Assembly: GCF_910592395.1 (NCBI RefSeq)
Contig: NC_088313.1
Location: 18,492,437-18,556,436 of the forward strand
Source: Lineus longissimus
Taxonomy: Eukaryota > Nemertea > Pilidiophora > Heteronemertea > Lineidae
Direction: 5' to 3'
Length of the DNA stretch: 64,000 nt
The notes under the pieces were generated by a model that was not told the DNA's origin, ran no database searches, and saw only the letters and a list, made by a program, of their open reading frames with translations. A program made the translations under genes and the position numbers. This document shows positions 1 to 12,200 of this stretch, one piece after another; the stretch's first letter is position 1; every line of letters begins with the position of its first letter.

Positions 1-1990
1 CATGACACCTACCATTATATAAGGAATCCTTGACTAAACGACCTTCATCCAGGATCATCTTCCGCTGCTCTCTATCCACAGATGCATCCCCGTACTCTAG
101 CAGTGTCTCATTATCGTCTGATTCCGCCCGTTACCATGGTAACGTATCGATGGCGGCGACGATGTGGTCGACTTTAACATTGATAGTGATCGCCGGGTGG
201 TCCTTTAACCACCGACTCTCGTATTAATTACAACATAATTAAGTCATTCGGGATTGATGGATTGATATTGTCATTATTGATAATTATGACAAAGCATGCT
301 TTTGTGAAAGTGTATGAAAGGGCAAGACAAGAAACCAATAAAAGTGCTCTTTCAAAAGCGCCTCCAGTCTAGACTCCTACGCAGTCCATTTCGTCATCCA
401 GATCTTCCTTCCTCTATGGCGACAAGACGAGGCCGGTCCACTGCGTCCGGAGTGGACTCCAGTCGTGTGTAGGATATACCTGGAGTTTCGTCGAAATATA
501 TTTTTTGTGAAACACGTTTTTTTCCTGCGGGAGACTCCCATGCAGTCCCTTCGTCACCCGGGCAACATGACGAGGGCGGTTCATTGTGGCCGGAGTGTAG
601 TGGGACTCCAAAGCCTGTATACCTAATGATAAATTCCATGTATCGACAAGGATGGGCCCTTAATTTCGCCACTGTTCCTCATGCAACGTGGAGAACAACA
701 AGGATGGACCTTTTGATTTTGGCTTACTGGACTTTGCGCAATATTTCGCCAAAAAAGTATTTTACGCAACGGTCCCTAGGTGACTTTTCCTATTCATAAT
801 ACACAGCCTGTCCATCCTAGATCGTGGTTACATGGGGAGTAATCGTTGTAAAATTAGGACAAACGCAAAGACAGTTAACCCGGGTACCACTATGTTTACG
901 ATGCGAACGAGCCATATAAGTCATTTTCAGCATTTTTTTCATTGAACATTTGCGGGTACAGCGTCACAGGGAGCAGCATTGAACGGTAAACAGGTTCACA
1001 TCATATTCAGACAACGGCTTGTAACGGCCATACAGGAAACGATTCGTATCACGCATACATTGCATTCAGACATTTGAGCTTCCAAGCTTTGAGAAATAAC
1101 AGGTCATGTGCGAATTTGGCATGTAATTTTGGTAATTTACGTGAGTACATTTTCAACCCCGAAAAGTGTGACGTGAAGTTATGCTTTTATTCAGTAAAAA
1201 TCGCTAGGCATGTCCAACAAGACATGTGTCTCAGCTGCCTGGGTGGGTGTGGGTCATCACTCATCCATACTGGTGACTGACACCATGTATCGAACTTGAC
1301 GTACTGGGGTAAAACATAATGGTCTCTCCCCCATTTCGCTCGTTTCGTTTCGTTGCGCAAAGTCCAGTAAGCCTTTGATTTTAGGCAAACACAAAAACAA
1401 CATATACTGAGACTCACCACCGACGTCTCCAACAATACACTTTCAGGATGCGCTATATCAAATTCCCATCTTTGTTACCAAAAGGGGTCAGGATGGTGTC
1501 GGTGCTCAAACACTCCTGCGATGGAGTGTAGGGGTCGGGAGGTATATCTTCAAAATGTGATAGGTAAAACAAGCTTTCGTTTCGGCAGAGCTAAAATACA
1601 TGTATATTAGTGAATCATCTAGGTCAGCATGTCGATACGCCCGTTTATAATAACATAATTTCGGTCAAATGAATAATTGGTTAATCCACAGCTTTTCTCG
1701 GCCTAAACATGGGCCTTGGAGCAGGCCCAGACAGACAGAATATGAATTGCTTGGCAAGGCCGCGCGGTCATTGGCCTATAAAATTGGTCCTGGGATTCCT
1801 TCAGTGAATCAGTAAAACCTTGGGATGATGTTATTTACAAACTAGGCCTGTTGTCTGTCAGTCAACATGTGTTCCCTGTTTGTTTGGACGAAACAGCTCG
1901 AGACCTTACGTAACATTATTGTCGCATATTACAATTTCCCGGGACCTTCATTGAAAGAGGTTATATCACATCGCCTCATGAAAATCACCA
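1..1990. other. Upstream region of actin, no gene seen
   Basis: No open frame here looks like a conserved protein; the longest are under 100 codons and overlap on both strands. The stretch holds two diverged copies of a dispersed repeat (371-450 and 540-612) and a pair of inverted 30-bp sequences (about 713-741 and 1353-1382). A TATAAAA-like string occurs near 1775. The rest shows nothing I can name. Confidence 0.6.
371..612 (+). repeat. Two diverged copies of a dispersed ~100-bp repeat
   Basis: The two copies (about 371-450 and 540-612) share a GACTCC start, a GCAGTCC block, a GACGAGG block followed by a GGTCCACTG-like or GGTTCATTG-like block, and a final CCGGAGTG. Related copies lie at 5812-5890 (+) and 6513-6610 (-). 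This is an interspersed family, possibly a SINE body, because the copy at 5812 directly follows a tRNA-like head. The family name is not known to me. Confidence 0.55.
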
Positions 1991-1994
1991 ACCA

Positions 1995-2024
1995 CCATAT
2001 ATGGTCACACAATTCCATATAAGG
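1995..2024 (+). promoter_or_regulatory. Paired CArG boxes (SRF sites) of the actin gene
   Basis: Two perfect CC(A/T)6GG sequences are visible: CCATATATGG at 1995-2004 and CCATATAAGG at 2015-2024. Their starts are 20 bp apart, two helical turns. Serum response factor binds this motif in actin promoters and first introns throughout animals. An AT-rich TATA-like string lies near 2094-2102. A CTTCAG sequence ending at about 2140 could be a 3' splice site of a leader intron, so it is unclear whether the boxes are in the promoter or in a leader intron. Confidence 0.8.
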
Positions 2025-2146
2025 GAATATAGACTCGCTACCAAAGGACGTGCATAATGCTTTAGAGGCTTTTCTAATTGCGGAAGGGCCTGTTTAAATA
2101 TATTGGACAAGTCGCACCCAATACTCATTCTAACTTCAGCACTTGA

Positions 2147-4707
<2,561 letters not shown>

Positions 4708-4714
4708 ACTCTGT

Positions 4715-4720
4715 AATAAA
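4715..4720 (+). terminator. AATAAA polyadenylation signal just after the actin stop
   Basis: AATAAA begins eight bases after the TAA stop codon. If it were used, the 3' UTR would be only about 30 bases, very short for actin. AT-rich sequence near 5030-5060 offers later alternatives, so a longer 3' UTR is equally possible. Confidence 0.45.
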
Positions 4721-5259
4721 GTCTTGAAACGACTTGGGACTGTTGAGTTCTGGTCACATAATCTCAGATTCAAACAAAATGGTTGCCCAACCGCTTAACT
4801 GCGGTCTAAATTTGATAAGAAGGCTTGACTTCTAAGCTGCTCAAAGAACAATTCTAACCTCCCATTCACGAACTAAGACTGAAGTTTAATACCGGCGCAG
4901 CACACATTGCACTTCCAGGTTTCCGGCCTGTGCAATATTGTAAACTAGTTCAGGAGACGTTCGCGGTGAATTTCGGTGCTTGCTCCGTGGTGATGTCGTC
5001 CTTGTGCTGTAATACATGGAATTTACATGTAATTAAATAAGTTTATATATTTTATACATCGTTTTCTTGTGTTTTTGTCTCGAGTCCCCACTCAAGGGCG
5101 AATGATATTGCTATTGCGGGGAGGTGGTTTTTCGACCTTTTTGCTCACCGATTGTGGTGTTGTGACCGATGGTAAAGCCCACTTTGTGAAAACCGTCAAA
5201 CCAGAAGTCGTCGCCAACGAAGGACGCCCCCTCCTCCCCATCATCATTGACGTGCTAGA
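4721..5259 (+). other. Actin 3' flank, no gene
   Basis: This is probably 3' UTR followed by intergenic DNA. It has no conserved frame. The short open frames around 5069-5301 on both strands exist only because they run into the poly-C tract. Confidence 0.5.
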
Positions 5260-5287
5260 CCCCCCCCCCCCCCCCCCCCCCCCCCCC
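5260..5287 (+). repeat. Poly-C homopolymer tract of 28 bases
   Basis: An uninterrupted run of 28 C is read directly. Its length in the assembly may be unreliable. It can form G-quadruplex or i-motif structures, which is inference. Confidence 0.95.
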
Positions 5288-5473
5288 AGATAGTGTACCA
5301 CTGCAAGCTGGTTGTACTGATCTTAAGTTTTCCATAGTTTGACGGAAAAGCGGGTATACCTATGAAGGTGGATTGTAGTAGGGATCGAGTTTCCTTGTCC
5401 AACCCTTGTGTCATCTTCTCATTTTAAAGGTGCATGGCCACAGTGTGAAACACATTTTTCAGCGCACAGAATT

Positions 5474-5557
5474 ACCTTTGACACCGATACGGTGTTCTGT
5501 CTTCGTAGTCTAACGACCTTTGACACCGATACGGTGTTCTGTCTTCGTAGTCGAACG
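5474..5557 (+). repeat. Tandem duplication of a 42-bp unit
   Basis: Positions 5474-5515 and 5516-5557 are copies of the same 42-bp unit that differ at one base near the end. Each unit contains the small palindrome CACCGATACGGTG. Confidence 0.95.
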
Positions 5558-5689
5558 AACGCGGATCCCGGGTAGTCTACCGGAGGCGAATTTCTTTTCC
5601 TGAACCTTTGGGGCACCATCGTGTAAATTTGTACAGGGATTTTTAGCCAATCAGATGTCGACAAATACATGACGTCAGAAGTCTTAGAA

Positions 5690-5775
5690 ACTTTAGAGCA
5701 GTTGGTAGAGCGCTCGTCAGAAATGGCAGAATACGATGTTCGATCCAAAGGTCGCGAGTTCGAACCCGTTTGTGG
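5690..5775 (+). repeat. tRNA-like sequence, probable SINE head
   Basis: The stretch has an A-box-like GTTGGTAGAGCG (5701-5712) and a B-box-like GAGTTCGAACCC (5756-5767) at tRNA-like spacing. The acceptor ends do not pair convincingly and the sequence runs on into a T-rich tract at about 5787-5796, then into a copy of the dispersed repeat at 5812-5890. This fits the tRNA-derived head of a short retrotransposon or a decayed tRNA better than a functional tRNA gene. Confidence 0.55.
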
Positions 5776-5811
5776 ACAACATTTCTTTTTTTTTCGGAGC
5801 AGCCCGTGCTG

Positions 5812-5890
5812 GACTCCTATATATGCTAGTCCATTTCGTCATCCCGTTCGTCCAAGGGTACGGAACGAGGCTGGTCCACTTAATCCGGCG
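5812..5890 (+). repeat. Copy of the dispersed ~100-bp repeat
   Basis: It shares GGACTCCTA, GTCCATTTCGTCATCC and ACGAGGCTGGTCCACT blocks with the copy at 371-450. It lies immediately downstream of the tRNA-like sequence. Confidence 0.55.
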
Positions 5891-5898
5891 TGTTGTCC

Positions 5899-5990
5899 GT
5901 GCCAGCTCTGGTCCGGTAGCAACCGAAGACAGTCTTTGTCGTATGTGCCAGCTCTGGTCCGGTCACAACAGAGAACAGTCTGGGACGTAT
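5899..5990 (+). repeat. Tandem duplication of a 46-bp unit
   Basis: Positions 5899-5944 and 5945-5990 both begin GTGCCAGCTCTGGTCCGGT and differ at several later positions. This is a diverged tandem pair. Confidence 0.85.
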
Positions 5991-6512
5991 CTACAAGGAT
6001 GGTTGATGTTCGTACCCTTGGGAGGTGAACACGCAGAGGGAGAAGACATTGCTTGCGGTCCGTTACATATTTTGTTGACAACGGTCCAGCCCTTGAAGTG
6101 ACATCTCCAGATTGCGAATCTACTACTTTGTCGCAACACCCTGGTGTTGTGGCAAGGACGTTGGATGTTGGTACCTTGATGGGCTCTGTTTTGTGAATGG
6201 CATTAGCTGTTGATGCGAGGTCTAGGAAGTGCCTGTCGTCACACTGTTCAGTGTTCAATGCCATTCAGTGGTGCCATTCAGTATAGCTAAGTAACACTAA
6301 ACGTCTGACAAGTTGTCCTCAAAATAAGTGCAATCAGACAGTTGAAGCCCCCAAAAGTCTATAGTCACAGAGAAGGACCTCTGCTCGATAGCCTCTTCAT
6401 GGAGTGTCGTGGCCATCCTCAATAAAAGCCTGGCAATCTCCACCCAAGGTCAAATGCAGATAAGGGCTCCAAAAGGTAGTGAGAAAGCACTGTCTCTGGT
6501 TGTCACTGTGGC

Positions 6513-6610
6513 AGGCTTCCCTACACTCTGGATGCAGTGGACCAGCCTCGTCCCACCCCATTGGTAGACTATGTTAAGGAGGACAACTGGACTGCCTCGG
6601 GAGTCTAGGC
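6513..6610 (-). repeat. Reverse copy of the dispersed ~100-bp repeat
   Basis: Read on the minus strand it carries the same block order as the copies at 371 and 5812: TAGACTCC, GCAGTCCA, GACGAGGCTGGTCCACTGC, and a GAGTGTAG-like end. Confidence 0.5.
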
Positions 6611-6829
6611 TCCAGGAGAGAAGGGGATAATGTGATCCATCTGAAACCAAATAGATTTAAGTTGCTTTTTATGTATCACGTAATCTACACCGAAAGCTCC
6701 ATATAATCTGAGGTATGTCCCATTTCAGAAGTTGTCTTATAAAGAAACTAGATAAAGACCAATGTTCCTTTCACATATTTACATGATGTTCTTTATTTAC
6801 AAACAGTAAATAACATAATATACAAAATG

Positions 6830-7864
6830 AAATGGCCAGGGCCATTGTGCTCACCTCATGTGGAGGAAAGATGGATAAAGAGCATGGTCTTGTGTCATGT
6901 AGTGTTAGGTTTGATGTAGGTCCAAGCAATTACAATTTCCCCAAAATGGTCAATTTACAGTACATTCGACCTCTGTGACCTTGAAAAGTAGGTCAAATCA
7001 AAGAAGACCCGGGTGTCACATTGAATGGATGTTAGAATTAGATGTACCTATGATATAAAATTGGTGCCAATCGGGCAAGTCATTACTAGGAATAATGGCA
7101 TTTTGAAGAATTTAGGATTTGGCCCCTCCCTGGAGGCCAAACGGCAAATCAGATCGCACCAAACTTCGGTACCTGAGATCACCTGACCAAGGGGTACATG
7201 TGTACTTAATTTGTGATCAATAGTCATTGCAGTTAAGAAACATGCCATAGTTACGGCCTGACGGCGAATTTACGCCATTTGACCTCTGTGACCTTGACAA
7301 GAAGGTCAAATTAAAAACCTGTGTGACATATACTGTATGGTGGTTAGATGTACCCATGATATCAAATTGGTGGCAATCGGGCAAGAAGTTAAGGAATAAT
7401 CACATTTTTAAGGTTTTTGGATTTTGCCCCCTGGTGGTCAAGTGGTGAATCATATTGGACCAAACTTTGGTCCCTGAGATCACCTGACTAAGGGGTAAAT
7501 GTGTACCAAATTTGGTATCAATAGTCATTGCAGTTTAGAAACGTGCCATCGTTACATCCTAACGGCTAATTTACACCATTTGACCTCTGTGACCTTGAAA
7601 AGGAGGTCAAATCAAAAACCCGGAGGATATATGATGCACCTTTGCTAGAAGTACCTACCATATTTTTTTCAAAATTTCCCGACTACTATTAAGGGAGATA
7701 TTGCATATTTTCACTTTTAACGTTTGGCCCCCTGGTGGCCAAACCATGAAACGAATCGGACCGAAACTTGGTCTCCCAGGTGTCATTACATAAGGGTACA
7801 TGTGTACCAAGTTTCAACTCAATAGCTCTAACAGTTACGAAACGTGCCCTGCTAACGGACGACG

Positions 7865-7932
<68 letters not shown>

Positions 7933-7990
7933 ACGACGGACGCCACGGTATGGGATAAGCTCACCTCTGCTAAGAGGTGAGCTAATGAGG
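6830..7990 (+). mobile_element. Pearl/Helentron-like non-autonomous element with tandem core
   Basis: The element has three core units of about 305-316 bp. Each has a block reading CATTTGACCTCTGTGACCTTG or a close variant, at about 6960, 7275 and 7580. A partial fourth unit follows, then an (ACG)n microsatellite at 7858-7943. A hairpin closes the 3' end (GCTCACCTCT at 7959-7968 pairs with AGAGGTGAGC at 7973-7982, followed by TAA). GCTCACCTC also occurs near the 5' end (6849-6857), giving subterminal inverted repeats. This layout is known from bivalve pearl elements, now regarded as Helentron-associated non-autonomous repeats. Exact ends are uncertain and no protein is encoded. Confidence 0.6.
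7858..7943 (+). repeat. (ACG)n microsatellite
   Basis: Perfect and near-perfect GAC/ACG triplets are flanked by GGACGACGG units. It gives spurious long poly-arginine open frames on both strands, which are not genes. Confidence 0.97.
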
Positions 7991-9275
7991 ACTAATTATA
8001 TGCACAATCAACTCCAACCAGTTTTAACCCCATCTGACGATAATTAACAACATTTGAATACAGCAGAGTGTGATCCCATAGGTTTTTAAACAAAAGGAGC
8101 AGGCCTTTAGGACCAAACAAGATACATTCTTGTACTTTTTATACAAGGTAGTAATTTATACTAAATATACAAAGTCTTATTTACCTTTCATTAAGTACAT
8201 CAAATTAATCACATTTTATTATACAGCATGCTTTGCATCATTATTTTCTTTTCAAACACTTGCGAAGGCAAACACAGTGCAAGGACGCAATATGTAGAGC
8301 ATTCCTTTTACACCAGATGTCAGCACTAAATATCAAAATGTTTAAAGGGACAATTACACATGCAGGCTAAATCACTGAGATAACAGAGATTGGGCGTTAT
8401 GAAAAAAAAGTCGTCCCATTATTGTGCACATCCAGCATGCTGTTGGAGGGAGTAATGCGATGCTGAACATCACCTTTAGCTTTAATCTTTTCTCTCATTT
8501 TTACACTAAATCAACATATCATTGTATAGGATATTCAAACACCCGAATTAACAAAACGAAAACGTGAAAGAAACAAAAAACTTGCATAAAACATACTGTA
8601 AAATCAGTTAGGGGCAATCGCAGCCTTCTGATGCTGTAACCAAGCTAGTTGGAACAACTCCCAGCTGAGTTTACAGTATACTTCGATAGACTTGTGTATG
8701 TCAAACCATTAAAAAGAACCATCAGCCAAATCGTTATAATGAGACTAGCATCACAGATGTATGTTATTATAAAAATATACAAGAGCACATAGTGCTAGTC
8801 TCTGTACACAAGAGATAGCTGTAACTAGTTGCAACATCTTCATGTTAAGAATTTAAATGCATTAAGAAATTCAGTGGCAGTGAAAATACACAGAATAAAG
8901 TTCAATCTGAAACATCCTATTGAAGAAGGCAGGATCAACAACTGCAGTCATTATGGATACTTTAAACTTGACCAGGGGCCGCAGGGACTTTCGAGATGGC
9001 AGGAGCCGTCTTACAAGGGAAACATAAGAACAGAAATGGTACTGCCATCTGATGAAGTATCTAAGAGACATCCAAGAGATACCATGAAAGAGACAAAACA
9101 AAACAGCAGTGTTAACAAACATTTCCTTTAAGAAATTCTTTAAAGGAGGAGTCCGAGAAGTACTGATGGTCTGTAATCAATGGCCACAATCAAACATTTT
9201 GTACCAGTATATTCCTCCTTTAAGTTAAGTAGATCTGACGCACAAACTAAGCAGCATATACACATCACATTTCTG
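7991..9275 (-). other. Probable 3' UTR of the tincar-like gene
   Basis: This lies directly downstream of the tincar stop. TTTATT on the plus strand near 8215 reads AATAAA on the minus strand and is a possible polyadenylation signal. The open frame at 8829-9131 on + overlaps another on - and resembles no known protein. Confidence 0.45.
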
Positions 9276-12200
9276 CTACACCTGACTACAAAGTCGTGGA
9301 TTATTTGGATTGTTTTTTTCGTCACTTCCTGTTGATTCCGGTGATGACGATGATGTCATTGAATAGTTTGCAGAGTCTCGCTTATTGCTGCCTGGACCAC
9401 CAGGGGTGAAATAGTCTGTATTGTTCAAGAATACCAAAGGACCTCCTCTTGGACTATTTATGCCGTATGGCGTCGTCACTGTGCTAGAGTCTGATAATTC
9501 CACCCCGCTGTCGGGTTGGTTTGGGTCATAATTCCCCATTGAGCTATGAGGGCGATTCGGTAGAATAACACGGGGTTTCACACCCTCTATAGGAGTCCGC
9601 GGCCTAGCCACTTCAGGAGCACGAGATTTACTATTATAATTCTTTCCGCTTGAAGAATAGTTCGGATTACCACGACTATTGCTACCAATGCCGCCTATAG
9701 GAAAGTCTTGCAAACTATAATAATCTGCATAGTCACTTCCTGGGGTTGTTGCTGAACGGAAATGCCTTGGTAACGACCCATCAGCATAATTGTCTGAGTT
9801 TCGTGACCCCAGTTTTTGAGAAGCAATATCTGAGCAAAGTGAAACATCTGAAGAACGAGAGTTACTTCGATTTAATTTTGATCGTATTTGTGGCTGCAGA
9901 GCGCCCTCTGGCACTCCATGTCCAGGTTTAAGTTGTTTTGCTGCGTTTTTTATGCCTTCTAAGGCACTGGCAATGTCGGCGGGGTTCGGAGATTGAGGCC
10001 TATTTGGCTTTTTCAGAATTCCGACCGGTTGTGGATCTGGTTTTCCTTCTTGGCTACTCGTTGAGCAGTTTGACGAATCTGGTCCGAGGTCTTCCTCATC
10101 GCATGCTGGCTCCTCATCAGTGTCGTCGGAATAATTCCCATTCCGAACACAATCCTCAAACGTGACACGATTACGCTTCTTACGGTCGCTGCGATTAAGC
10201 GGGTGGTCGCGGGACTTTGGTTTTGGAGTCGTTGGCCGGGAATTAACTGGGGTCGTTGGACGAGAACTCACTGGGGTCGTTGGTACAGAGTTAGCGGGTG
10301 TTCCAGGAAGAGAATTATAAGGTGTACCCCTACGTTGCCCCAGGTAGTTATTAACTGGTGTACCTGAGCGATTCTTTGAAATTTTGCTCAGCTCAGGATG
10401 ATCCCTTAAAATTGGAGTCGTTGACCGACTGGTGGAACGGAGAGGTATCTCAGGCATTTTTACAGGTGCAGGACCTTTTAAATGGTTACTACCAATAGTA
10501 GCAGTCTTTGTCGAGTCCCTCTCATAGTTGCTCTTTACCATGTTTTTTTGGTCAATAGTTTTAATGGCACAAACGTCAGGTGCGAGGACTGGAGCAGAAG
10601 GTACAATGACGTCAGCAGTAGTCACGGATGTGGTTGGGTTCGAAGTCTCATTTCCATCAACGAAAGTCTCATACCTCTGTGGCTGAGTTTCTTCATTTGC
10701 TGTCAGATCTAAATTTGATGAATCTCGAAACCCACCATTTTGGATTGTGAAAACGTTCGTCTTTTCATGCCAATACGGAAACTTAAACTTAAAGTCCCAT
10801 TCCTGTTTGACCGTAAGTGCAAACCACAATATGATCCAGAAGAAGAGATAACATACTTCTAGAATGATGTACCACAGTAGTAGCCTGTCGTTGTACCAAC
10901 GGTAGATCATGCCGCCATCATAGACGATTGCCGCTTTGAAAATGACCGAGCCAAGCATCAAACCCATGGCGCAAATGTGTGGAATATACCCTTGGCAGGT
11001 TTGGCTCTTCTTGGTAGGTTTCTGAAACGATGGGTGTAACCTGTGGCGAAATACTTTCCGATTTTTGACGTAGTGGTGATAGCCGTATTCAAACACGGCC
11101 AAGTTCTGCACGAAGGTCAAAAGACTGGCGATCAAGAATAACACAACAGTACCACCCTCGTTTAGGGTAAATACAACTTCTGGCAGCAAGTCTCGATTCA
11201 CTTGGGCTTTGAAGACTACGCTGAATCCACAGAATGCGATGAGGCTTTGCAACAGTAGCATGAAGAGTTGAAACGAAAAGATGCAGCTAAACGGGCGGCT
11301 TGTGTACCAGTAGACGGATGGGTAGCGGATCATTAGCATAAATAATGCGGTAGCGTAATTGATGAACTGGAGAGAGACGTATCCTTCGCTTGCGCCGGTG
11401 CCAGCTGGATGGATGGTTGTGGTGTTTGTTAGGATGATACGATCATTCGGGAACATCATAGTTAGGTCAGTCCACCAGATGGCGCCTGGAAGATATGAAG
11501 AAGATACAACATAAGCATAAGTTTGATAATTCGTACGTATTACTTACGTAATATCACATGTAAGGTCTTATGTTCAGGAAAGAACTGCGTCATCAAACCC
11601 AGATACAATACGAATATCCACTCTTGGGTCTCCTTGAAACAAATCCGTCCAAAACATCTGCAACAATTACAAACTTTACCCTTGTTGAAACAAGTTGTTA
11701 ATTATTCAATGAGAGCTCCAGTCACCAGGAACAGTCTGAGGTGCTACAGTGACCGCTTACACCACATTTGCCCAAATATTGTGAATTATTTATTTCATGC
11801 ATAATGGGGGCCTCAGGAACCACAAAGGATTATCAAAACAGGTTTCATACCTGGTAGTAAGCACAGAAAGAAGTTGCTGTTGCTTTACTAGTGTGGTATT
11901 GGGGCATTGGGCCTCCACTCTTGGCCACTTCCTTTATATTCAAACTTTGTAATCAAACCCAAGGGTTTACCAATGGAAATTTTAATCAGATCATAAAAGT
12001 ACTCTTTCATCTACATAAATGCACCTCCTGGATACCTATGGTATCAGCTGCATACTACTGCTTTTTTAAACAAAATAACACAAATTGTGGAAAGCCTGAC
12101 ATTCCGACACAAAATCAATAAAACTGCCATATTAGACTAAAGCTATGAAACATTTTTCCATTTGGTGAACTCAAGTTCTTCATCCAGCTGAAGTACTAGT

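Noticed and set aside
5069-5301. Proline- or glycine-rich open frames over the poly-C tract
   Set aside because: They depend wholly on the homopolymer run.
5690-5775. Functional tRNA gene
   Set aside because: A- and B-box-like blocks are present, but the acceptor stem does not pair convincingly and the context is repetitive.
7689-7980. Poly-arginine open frames on both strands
   Set aside because: They are translations of the (ACG)n microsatellite.
8829-9131. 100-codon frame on + opposite the tincar 3' UTR
   Set aside because: A second frame lies on the other strand over the same bases; no conserved motif, and it fits a UTR.
11548-11657. Splice-like exon of 110 bp on the minus strand between the tincar coding exons
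   Set aside because: It is open in one frame, but no available joining phase from 21244 allows it without a stop, whereas the direct 21244/11485 join is in phase and gives a natural sequence.
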